Made by a program: the position numbers and the translations under genes. From MKSF01 sp037190225 (GTDB lineage: Bacteria; Bacteroidota; Bacteroidia; Chitinophagales; Chitinophagaceae): DNA of 64,000 nucleotides. Of this stretch, positions 25,874 through 33,900 are shown one piece after another. The notes beneath the pieces were generated by a model. That model had not been told where the DNA came from, did no database searches, and saw only the letters and a program-made list of their open reading frames with translations. Every line of letters begins with the position of its first letter. Position 1 is the stretch's first letter. Location of the stretch: NCBI GenBank assembly GCA_037190225.1, contig JBBCJL010000006.1, positions 124,001 to 188,000 of the forward strand, written 5' to 3'.

Positions 25874-26206
25874 TTATTGGAACTGCTCATCCAGTATAGA
25901 ATGTGGAACCGCGTTTTTATGGGTGTCGATGCGGTTCCTGTCAAAAGGCATATGAGCCGATTTGTTAGGGTGCGGAGCCGCGGGCGCGCTGGTATCGCTA
26001 TGCCCTTTAATAGCAGTCCCTGACAGCGCCTCGCTGTAAGCCAGGGAGTCAAGCAGGCGTTTTTCTGTATTGGCAAAAGAATCCAGGTGTACCTTTACGG
26101 CTGAATCTACCTGCGATTTTGTATAGCCCCCTGTCTGTACTTTGGTACAGGATGCCAGCAGGAGGAGCAGGAGCGCAGTGAAAGTATAGGATGCTGTTTG
26201 CTTCAT
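25874..26206 (-). CDS. Small hypothetical lipoprotein
   Basis: From MKQTASYTFTALLLLLLASC the 110-residue product has a clear lipoprotein signal with lipidation at the Cys of LASC. A further in-frame ATG at 26236 would add ten residues before the signal and is less likely. The mature protein is hydrophilic and rich in Ser, Asp and His with no recognised domain. Function unknown. Confidence 0.6.
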   Translation of the reverse strand: MKQTASYTFTALLLLLLASCTKVQTGGYTKSQVDSAVKVHLDSFANTEKRLLDSLAYSEALSGTAIKGHSDTSAPAAPHPNKSAHMPFDRNRIDTHKNAVPHSILDEQFQ

Positions 26207-26236
26207 AAAAGGGTACTGGATTTTTTCAATCTGCAT

Positions 26237-26666
26237 AATTAACGAATTTTCCGTTGTTTTCGCCTGTCTTTCCGGTAAAATAATAGCGTATTAACTTTTA
26301 CGGACGTATCCGGTGGTATTGTGCATGCCTGCGGACGCAGCTCTGGTGCTAATGCAGGGTCATACATTCAGGCAGAACGGGCATAAGGATTTTTATATGT
26401 GCCTGATATTCAGAGGCAGGTAGCTTATTCTTACATAGGTTATTGTCAGATTAATCATATCTATATATAAAGTGTTGATTTGTTTTATACGCTACTCTTG
26501 CTATATTTACAAATATATGTTTAAAAACACATGCAAATAAGCGGCTGTGGTATAGATGTTATGAAGATGTAATATACATTGGCAAATTTCATATCACACG
26601 GGAAGCTATATATGTTTGTGCGCATTACCTGAAATTTCTGTTTATTTTAAAATTTATACATCCGAT
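26237..26666. other. Intergenic region; -7 box for the DoxX-like gene
   Basis: No gene is supported in these 430 AT-rich bases. TATGTTTG at 26611-26618 fits TAnnTTTG and lies 48 bases before the ATG at 26667; no -33 box at usual spacing was seen. Nothing else was recognised. Confidence 0.45.
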
Positions 26667-27863
26667 ATGAGTACAAATTCTACTACTATTACTTCAGGAA
26701 GCAAATCATGGCTGCAGGTCATCAGGATTTTTGTCGGGCTGCTGTTTATATTTTCAGGGCTTATCAAGGCCAATGACCCTTCGGGCCTTTCTTTCAAGAT
26801 GCAGGAGTTCTTTAACCTCTGGGGTATGGGCGCTATGAACGACTATTCCATGATCTTCTCCATCATTGTCATTACGTTTGAGATCATTGCGGGTGTGGGC
26901 ATACTGATCGGTTTTGCATTCAATACGTTTGCATTCCTGGTACTGCTGCTGATGCTGTTCTTTACCTACCTTACCGGCTTTGCGGTATGGCATGAATATA
27001 CTACCGGGAAGGAGCTGGCCTGCGGTTGTTTCGGCGACTGCATACCGCTTACGGCCACCCAGAGCTTCTGGAAGGATATTATCCTGCTGGTGCTGGTAAT
27101 ATTGCTGCTGATCTACAGGAAAAGTATCCGCCCGCTGTTCCGGGCCAGGGCCGCGGTGATCATTATGGTGGTAGTGACCGGTGTTTCACTGTTCCTGCAG
27201 TGGTATCCTTTGCGCTACCTGCCGTTTGTGGATTGTCTGCCTTACAAGGTGGGCAGCAATATTGCAGAGAAGATGCAGGTGCCTGAAGGAGCAGAGCCGG
27301 ATGTGTATGAGACCACCTATTTCTATAAAAACATGAAGACCGGCGAACGCAGCGAGTTTTCCCAGGACGAGATGCTGGAAAAGAATCTCTGGCAGGATAC
27401 GCTGACCTGGGCATTTGATACGGCCTATACCGTTCTGGTTAAGAAAGGCAACAGTACGCCCAAAATAATAGGCTTTAAGCTGGTGAGCTTTGAGGATGAA
27501 GACCAGACACAATATCTCCTGTCGCATCCGAAGCCGGTATTCCTGTGGTTTGTAAGGGATGTGACCACCGCTACAGACGAAAATATAGACCATATACGTA
27601 ATCTTGCCCGGCTGTGTGACCAGAACGGTATGGAGTTCTTCCTGATCACTTCCAATAGCCAGCAGGAAACAGATGCGTTCCTGATCAGGCATAAGCTGGA
27701 GCTGTATACGGCAGTGCTGGACCCTACCACCAGCAAGACCGCTGTACGTACCAATCCCGGTATGATGCTGCTGAAGCAGGGCACTATCCTGGGTAAATGG
27801 AGCTATAAGAACTACCCTAAATCCTTTACCATCGCGGGAGATGATATTAAGCTGGAGTTCTGA
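26667..27863 (+). CDS. BT_3928-type DoxX-like membrane protein
   Basis: The 398-residue protein (start at MSTNSTTITSGSKS; an upstream ATG at 26616 gives an unlikely extension) begins with a DoxX-like four-helix membrane domain (LFIFSGLIKANDPSGLSFKMQEFF ... GCFGDCIPLT) with a Cys pair in the second half. The C-terminal ~180 residues are periplasmic and look thioredoxin-like in secondary structure (FLWFVRDVTTA) but lack a CxxC. This arrangement is a common Bacteroidota family without known function; a quinone or redox-linked role is possible. Confidence 0.82.
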   Translation: MSTNSTTITSGSKSWLQVIRIFVGLLFIFSGLIKANDPSGLSFKMQEFFNLWGMGAMNDYSMIFSIIVITFEIIAGVGILIGFAFNTFAFLVLLLMLFFTYLTGFAVWHEYTTGKELACGCFGDCIPLTATQSFWKDIILLVLVILLLIYRKSIRPLFRARAAVIIMVVVTGVSLFLQWYPLRYLPFVDCLPYKVGSNIAEKMQVPEGAEPDVYETTYFYKNMKTGERSEFSQDEMLEKNLWQDTLTWAFDTAYTVLVKKGNSTPKIIGFKLVSFEDEDQTQYLLSHPKPVFLWFVRDVTTATDENIDHIRNLARLCDQNGMEFFLITSNSQQETDAFLIRHKLELYTAVLDPTTSKTAVRTNPGMMLLKQGTILGKWSYKNYPKSFTIAGDDIKLEF

Positions 27864-27883
27864 TAGCCAGGTGAATTTTAACG

Positions 27884-27930
27884 TACATAAGCAGGCGGCT
27901 GTCCATTTTGGACAGCCGCCTGCTTATGTA
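27884..27930. terminator. Long perfect hairpin between convergent genes
   Basis: A 21-bp perfect stem (27884-27904 with 27910-27930) with the loop ATTTT lies between the convergent DoxX-like and fsa genes. It has no T tract but probably stops transcription from both sides. Confidence 0.7.
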
Positions 27931-28006
27931 GAAGATCCGTTGTTGACGTGCTTTAGTATTTTCCCTTTGTTGTTAAACAGCCGTGGAAGATATCCTTTTG
28001 TATTTT

Positions 28007-28657
28007 TTAAAGGTTTTGCGCATCCTTTAAGAACTGCGCCAGGCCGAGGTCGGTCAGGGGGTGCTTTAAGAGTCCTGTGATGGAGCTCAGCGGGCAGGTA
28101 ACGATATCGGCACCGGCTTCAGCGCATTTTACAATGTGCAGGGGTGTGCGGATAGAAGCTGCCAGCACCTCGGTCATATAGCCCTGCGCGTTATATATAT
28201 TCACGATCTGCTGTATCAGCTCCACACCGTCCCAGTTGCTGTCATCAATACGGCCTATGAACGGGCTGACCATAGTAGCGCCGGCTTTGGCAGCGAGTAT
28301 GGCCTGACCTGCGGAAAACACCAGGGTGCAGTTGGTGGAGATACCATTGTCCGAAAACCATTTGATAGCTTTTATCCCGTCCTTGATCATAGGGATCTTT
28401 ACCACTATATTTTCGTGTAAGGCCGCCAGCTTTTTACCTTCTTCCACCATACCTTCAAAGTCTGTGGAAATAACTTCAGCACTCACCGGCCCATCCACGA
28501 TATTGCAGATGTCCACGTAATGCTGCATAATGGCATCGTGTCCTTTGATGCCTTCCTTGGCCATTAGCGAAGGATTGGTGGTGACACCGTCCAGGATGCC
28601 TAATGCGTGCGCCTCCCTGATCTGGTCAAGGTTGGCCGTGTCGATAAAAAATCTCAT
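28007..28657 (-). CDS. fsa: Fructose-6-phosphate aldolase / transaldolase-like protein
   Basis: The 216-residue protein (MRFFIDTANLDQIREA) is a short class I aldolase of the TalC/MipB group with the Schiff-base lysine in NIVVKIPM and the motif DGVTTNPSLMAKEG. It either cleaves fructose 6-phosphate or acts as a transaldolase in the pentose phosphate pathway; the short length fits both uses. A longer frame to 28774 is rejected because it would overlap the SRP RNA gene. Confidence 0.93.
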   Translation of the reverse strand: MRFFIDTANLDQIREAHALGILDGVTTNPSLMAKEGIKGHDAIMQHYVDICNIVDGPVSAEVISTDFEGMVEEGKKLAALHENIVVKIPMIKDGIKAIKWFSDNGISTNCTLVFSAGQAILAAKAGATMVSPFIGRIDDSNWDGVELIQQIVNIYNAQGYMTEVLAASIRTPLHIVKCAEAGADIVTCPLSSITGLLKHPLTDLGLAQFLKDAQNL

Positions 28658-28696
28658 AAAATATGTCCGTAAATATGTTTGGAGTAAAATATACTG

Positions 28697-28704
28697 CAAA
28701 TATA
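28697..28704 (-). promoter_or_regulatory. -7 promoter box of fsa
   Basis: On the minus strand TATATTTG lies 39 bases before the fsa ATG, the usual distance in this window. No -33 match. Confidence 0.45.
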
Positions 28705-28761
28705 CTAAGATGGAATAACGAAAAAAAGAAAGGAAGAAAGTTAATATAAACTTTGAAGCAA

Positions 28762-28869
28762 AAAAAAATGGCAAGTTACTTACATCGCACCGCTACAACC
28801 GAATATCCTTGCTGCATTCCTGCCCTGGGGAGGTTCTTCAGGAGCTGGTCGTATAAGACTTGCCGCTGC
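28762..28869 (-). ncRNA. ffs: Signal recognition particle RNA (small bacterial, 4.5S type)
   Basis: Read on the minus strand, the segment contains the universal SRP domain IV: CAGG, stem GCA, tetraloop GGAA, stem TGC, then AGCA (around 28812-28828). GGCAAGT near the 5' end pairs with ACTTGCC near the 3' end, and ACGACC pairs with GGTTGT, giving the expected ~100-base hairpin. A T tract follows on the minus strand at about 28761-28768. This RNA works with Ffh in membrane protein targeting. Confidence 0.88.
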
Positions 28870-28906
28870 GAAATTATTCATTTTAATATAAACTTCCAAA
28901 AATAAA

Positions 28907-29383
28907 TTACTTTTTTTCCAGGTCGCTCACTATTACAGGATGCACGAAGTGGTCAATGGGGTGCTTGTAACGGATGAGGTCCCTTATGAGCGTGGAGCTG
29001 ACAGTGGCGAACTGCGCGCTGGACGTGAGAAAGAAGGTTTCTATCTCCGGAGCTATGACCCTGTTCATATCGGCAATGGCCCGCTCATACTCCAGGTCGG
29101 TAGTGGTCCTGATCCCTCTCAGGATGGTACGCGCCCCGATGGTCCTGGCAAAGTTAATGGTCAGCCCTTCATAGAAGACCGCTTCTATCTTGCTGTTGCC
29201 TTTAAAGATCTCGCGGATGTGCGCCATACGCTGCTCCGTGGTGAACATCGTCTGCTTGTTGGTATTGACACCAATGCCTATCACCAGCTTATCAAAGAGG
29301 TATACCGCCCGGTTGACAATATCAATATGCCCGTTGGTAATAGGGTCGAAAGTGCCGGGAAATAAACAGACGGATGCAGCCAT
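28907..29383 (-). CDS. coaD: Pantetheine-phosphate adenylyltransferase
   Basis: CoaD makes dephospho-CoA from phosphopantetheine and ATP. The 158-residue product starts MAASVCLFPGTFDPITNGH, with the nucleotidyltransferase TxGH motif, and contains RGIRTTTDLEYERAIADMN and the C-terminal FLTSSAQFATVSSTLIRDL, all conserved in the family. The longer frame to 29467 adds an unrelated hydrophobic stretch and is rejected. Confidence 0.96.
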   Translation of the reverse strand: MAASVCLFPGTFDPITNGHIDIVNRAVYLFDKLVIGIGVNTNKQTMFTTEQRMAHIREIFKGNSKIEAVFYEGLTINFARTIGARTILRGIRTTTDLEYERAIADMNRVIAPEIETFFLTSSAQFATVSSTLIRDLIRYKHPIDHFVHPVIVSDLEKK

Positions 29384-29550
29384 AAACAGTGGTATGTATG
29401 ATTGAAAAACAAAGATAACTGATTTCTGCAGCCGGCGGATAAAAATATTTTTTGAATTAATATTCAATTTTCATTTTTTTTACTCTAAATTTAGCCTTTA
29501 ATTTAACTTTATATTATTGATTTGAAACTTTATACAACTCGAAACAGCAT

Positions 29551-30276
29551 ATGAGAAAAATCCTTTCCACACTTTCGTTCGCCACTCTTATTGCAGTGCA
29601 GGCCAATGCTCAGAATATCTCTTTCAGTCCTGAGATCGGCCTTACTTATAATACGATATCACATACTGTGAACGCGGAAAAAAGAACTACGGGCTACCAG
29701 TTCGGGTTCCGTACGGGTTGTATGGCCGATTTCCAGTTTGGTAGCCACTTTTCCCTGAACCCGGGCGTGATATTAAACCTGAACAATGGCGGTAACAGCT
29801 ATGCTGAAGGCCATTCCTATACCGGTTCCAATATCCCTACCAGCTTCAGTGACGACCGTACCTATCATTTGCATTATCTATCCGTTCCGGTATATTTTGT
29901 ATATAAGACCTATAATGACTATAATGAGCCGCACTGGCTGTTCGGTATAGGACCTTCCGCTAATTTTGCCATCGGAGGCAGGTATAAGCAGGAGTATAAG
30001 GAAGTCAGCCACGGCAGGACCTCCGTGCAGCGGTATGATTACAGCATGCCTTTTGGTAACAACGCCAGGTTTGACAGGGCAAGAGGGTTTGATATCGGTG
30101 CCAATGTATTTATCGGTTACCAGATGTCCAACGGCTTTTATTTCAGGGCGCAATACGGCCTGGGATTGCTGAACATCGCACCGCAGGGTAATGCCAATAA
30201 TTCCCTGAGGAATTCAGGCGCTTCCGTATCCATAGGATTCAAATGGCTGACGATCAGGAAAAATCCCTGGTCTTAA
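29551..30276 (+). CDS. Outer membrane beta-barrel protein
   Basis: The 241-residue protein has a signal peptide (MRKILSTLSFATLIAVQANAQ) and alternating amphipathic strands ending in an aromatic-rich strand (SVSIGFKWLTIRKNPW), the pattern of small porin-like proteins in Bacteroidota. Several Gly/Tyr-rich strands (LFGIGPSANFAIGGRY) support this. Function unknown. A clear terminator follows. Confidence 0.8.
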   Translation: MRKILSTLSFATLIAVQANAQNISFSPEIGLTYNTISHTVNAEKRTTGYQFGFRTGCMADFQFGSHFSLNPGVILNLNNGGNSYAEGHSYTGSNIPTSFSDDRTYHLHYLSVPVYFVYKTYNDYNEPHWLFGIGPSANFAIGGRYKQEYKEVSHGRTSVQRYDYSMPFGNNARFDRARGFDIGANVFIGYQMSNGFYFRAQYGLGLLNIAPQGNANNSLRNSGASVSIGFKWLTIRKNPWS

Positions 30277-30332
30277 TACCTGACGATATCACAGGAGCAT
30301 ATAGCATTATTCAAAGATGCTCCCTGTACAAT

Positions 30333-30366
30333 AATAAAGCGACCTTCTGAAAAGGGTCGCTTTATT
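30333..30366 (+). terminator. Intrinsic terminator after the beta-barrel gene
   Basis: AATAAAGCGACC (30333-30344) pairs perfectly with GGTCGCTTTATT (30355-30366), followed by GTTTATT. Confidence 0.85.
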
Positions 30367-30490
30367 GTTTATTATAAAGGTCTGTGCCGTTGCCGGTGTC
30401 TTTTACCGGCAAGCAGTACAGGACGCATACCGGAGACGTTGCGCCGCTGTGGTATGTGCCATTAGCCACCAGGTATATAGATAACATCAT

Positions 30491-30916
30491 TTATTTATAA
30501 CGGTCATCAAATTTTACGGCGTCCAGGATAGGCACCTGGGCGGAGGTCGTGCCGCTTCTGGGCGCTTCCTGCCGGTGCCTTTTATTATCCCTGTAAGGCT
30601 CCTGATTGCCGTCCTGCAGCACCATCTTATACGTTGTGTACAGGTCCAGCCGGGCGTACTTGCGCGGTAATGCCTGGTATTTTACCCATTTGCCGCCTTC
30701 TTTTACAATGAAGTTCTTTTCGCTTACTTCATAGTAGATATTATAGGCCGGCAGGTAATAGGCGCTTACGTAATTGAAGCCGATGGGTCCCCATTCCGGT
30801 TGCTGCGCTATGTTGGGTGGCAGGCTATCCAGCCCGAATTGCGCCTGTGCCGGCCGGCACCACCAGATACAGGCCGCGCTGCACAGCAGCAGTATTTTGT
30901 GTGTTGATCTCATCAT
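30491..30916 (-). CDS. Small secreted hypothetical protein
   Basis: The 141-residue product has a signal peptide (ILLLCSAACIWWCRPAQAQ) and a Tyr-rich mature part (YVSAYYLPAYNIYYEVSEKN) with no recognised domain. It lies 6 bases after the giant helicase gene on the same strand and may be co-transcribed with it, although the contents suggest no shared role. Confidence 0.65.
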   Translation of the reverse strand: MMRSTHKILLLCSAACIWWCRPAQAQFGLDSLPPNIAQQPEWGPIGFNYVSAYYLPAYNIYYEVSEKNFIVKEGGKWVKYQALPRKYARLDLYTTYKMVLQDGNQEPYRDNKRHRQEAPRSGTTSAQVPILDAVKFDDRYK

Positions 30917-30922
30917 GTTGTA

Positions 30923-33900
30923 TCAGTTTATTTTATAATGATCGGAAGCTATGAACAGGGTCTGAGCGGTATGATTAGCGACCTCGATCGCCTGTTCCAG
31001 GTAATCGTTGCAGGCGGCATTGTACCGGGTATTCATCAGGGTTTTCTGGAGGTAGCGGAAGGCATGCGTTTTTTCCAGCCTGATGTGGTGCTGCAGCACT
31101 TCGTGCAGGCACAGGAATATTTCCTGCGGGCACAGGTCCGTTACCTGCCGCTTTTCCTGGTCCGGCATGGTCCTGTAATATTCCAGGGTGGTGCCGGTAT
31201 GGCCGCCTTTCCATACAAATGTCTCGCCGGAGAAAGTGGTGACCGGCAGACCCAGCTCATGCAGCAATTCCTGTATATAACGCTCTATACGGCTGCCGGT
31301 CCGGGCGATATGCCAGAGGCCGGCTACCTTCTTTTGTAAAACGCCGAAGTTGACCGGTGCTTCTTTCATCGTGATCCTGAGCAGCTGGTTTTTGACTATC
31401 TCCCGGTTACCTGCCGCCAGCAGCGCATCTGCGCCGTCCTGCCGCATCCCGGAAAGCGTTGCGGTCTCATAGACCTTTCTTTTGGAGGAGGTAGCCAGGA
31501 AAGCGGCATCTACAGCGGCTTCCTGCAGGTTGTCCGGGCTGAAAGTGTAAGCCTCCGGCAGCGGGGCTGCGGGAGGGGGGACCTCCCCGGCTTGTAGCAG
31601 GGATGCCAGGTGCCTGAGTAGATGCTCCTGTATCTCCTGCTTATGATAATGCCAGTCCAGGGCGCTGATATGTACCAGGTTCCAGCCTAAATGCCGTAAT
31701 ACGGCGGGCAGAATAATGATCCTGTCATTGACATTGCCGCTGTCATAATAATTCCTGTTGTCCGGTATCACACCGAGGATGAACTGTTCCGGGTGATCAG
31801 GATGTACAACAGCTATAGCTATCCTGAAGTGGGAGTGTCCCGTATCATAGACGATCTCATACTGCTGTGAGGTCAGGAATACGCCGATCTCCTGCACCAG
31901 CCTGTCCCTTTCCCGGCTTGCCTGCTCCCGGTGGTCTGATCTTCCTGCCGCATATTCCAGGAATCCTTTAAAGGCCGCAACGCCGCGGGAGGCAGTTTTG
32001 TCCAGGTCGATCATCTCCGGCTGAAGGGTGGAGAATACCAGCATTTCCTTTCGGGCCCGTGTAATGGCCACGTTGAGCCTGCGCCATCCGCCCTCGCGGT
32101 TGAGCGGCCCGAAGTTCATGCTTACCCGGCCAGTCTGGTCCGGTCCGTAGCCTACGGAAAAAAGAATGACATCCCTTTCGTCTCCCTGCACATTTTCCAG
32201 GTTCTTAATAAATACAGGGGCTTCCAGCTGTCGCGCTGTATCTTCCAGCTCGGGATACCGGGCGAACGCCTGGTCCAGCAGGTCTTCTATCAGGCTTTGC
32301 TGGGGCTGGGAAAAGGTGACAATGCCCATAGTGGTATGGCGCAGGCCGGGTGACCGGAGACGCCTCAGCACTTCCTGCACTACTGCAGCGGCTTCCGCCG
32401 GGTTCTGCCGGGTCCTGCCCTTATCGTAAAATCCCTTCACCGGTATCAGCTGCACTCGGGAAATCCGGTCGTCTGCCGAAGGGAAAGTGAACAGGGAGTT
32501 ATTATAGAAAGAGCGGTTGCTGAAGGATATAAGGCTCTCGTGCGCGCTCCTGTAGTGCCGCAGCAGGTACATGGAGGGGACCTGGATGCTCAGCGTATCA
32601 TCCAGTATGCTTTCCATATCTTCCAGGTCCGTATATTCCTCTTCCGTTCTCCGGGCAGTGAAAAATGAAGTGGGTGGCATCTGCCTGGGGTCGCCCGCTA
32701 TGATCACCTGCCTGCCCCGCGCCATAGCGCTGACGGCTTCGGCGGTGGGCAGCTGGGAGGCTTCGTCAAAGATGACAAGGTCGAATTTTGGCAGCCCGAT
32801 ATCCAGGTACTGAGCCACGGATATCGGGCTCATCAGCATGCAGGGCGAAAGCCTGGGCATGATATTGGGAGTGCGTTGCAGCAGCTGCCGTATGCTGATG
32901 CCTCTTCCTTTGCTTTTAATAGCGCGCTGTAGGATCGTCAGCTCCGAATGGTCCACCCGGGCATATTGTGTATCGGGCAGCCGTTGCAATAGCCTGGTAT
33001 AGACTTCCCGCTTGGTGTATTCTGCAAAGTTCTGTTGCAGCAGGCGGTAGGCTGCCATCAGCTTTTCCGTATTCAGTCCCCTGAAATTCCGGAGCAGGGG
33101 ATTACTACGAATGTAGAATTGCAGGAGCTCCGCGTAAAGGCTGTTCCGGAAATCGGTTTCGAGCATATCGCCTTTGAGCTGCTGCGCTGCCGCATATTGC
33201 AGGTATTTTGTTAATCCGAGATCATTGCCCTGCTGTTGCAGCGCCCTGAAGACGCTCCAGGGATGCAGCAGGTGGATGTGCTGCTGTAAAAGCGTGATGG
33301 CCCCGGCTATATCATCCAGGTCCGGGAGGGGGGTGCTCCATACGAACGTCTTATCCAGCTGAAGCAGCACAGGCTGCAACCCGTTCCATTGCTGTTCCAG
33401 CAGCTGCAGTGCCTGCCATGTTGCGGGAGGAAAGATATCCGTTATGTCCGCCCGGGCAGGAAGCTCGCTGACCCTCTTGCTGATAAAGCTGCTTATGCCT
33501 GTTCCAGATGCCAGGTCCTGCACTTCTGTCATGATAGCCTTATAAGCAGCCAGCTTTTCCAGAGCGTTTTCTTCAAATATTATTTTTTGTATATTATTGA
33601 ATAATATTTTGTTATGTTCTTTATCTAAATTGATTTGTATATCTTTGTATTGATTGGCCGCTTCCAGTAGCTGCAGTATGCCGGCATCGTTTAAAGAGGG
33701 TTGTATAAATGGCTTTAGCTGCTTCCTGATCCTTAATCTGTTGAATAATCTGGGTATAAGCCATTGTGACAGCGCTTGTTTGTATTCCTGGTTTAATGTT
33801 TTGGTGTCCAGGTTTATAATATTGATATCTGATCTGCTGATTATTTCTTTTTCAGTATTTAGTTTGATATTCATTAAGCTGATAAGCTGAACATAATCGT

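Noticed and set aside
28658..28774. N-terminal extension of fsa
   Set aside because: It overlaps the SRP RNA gene end and its T tract, and the family starts at MRFFIDTANL.
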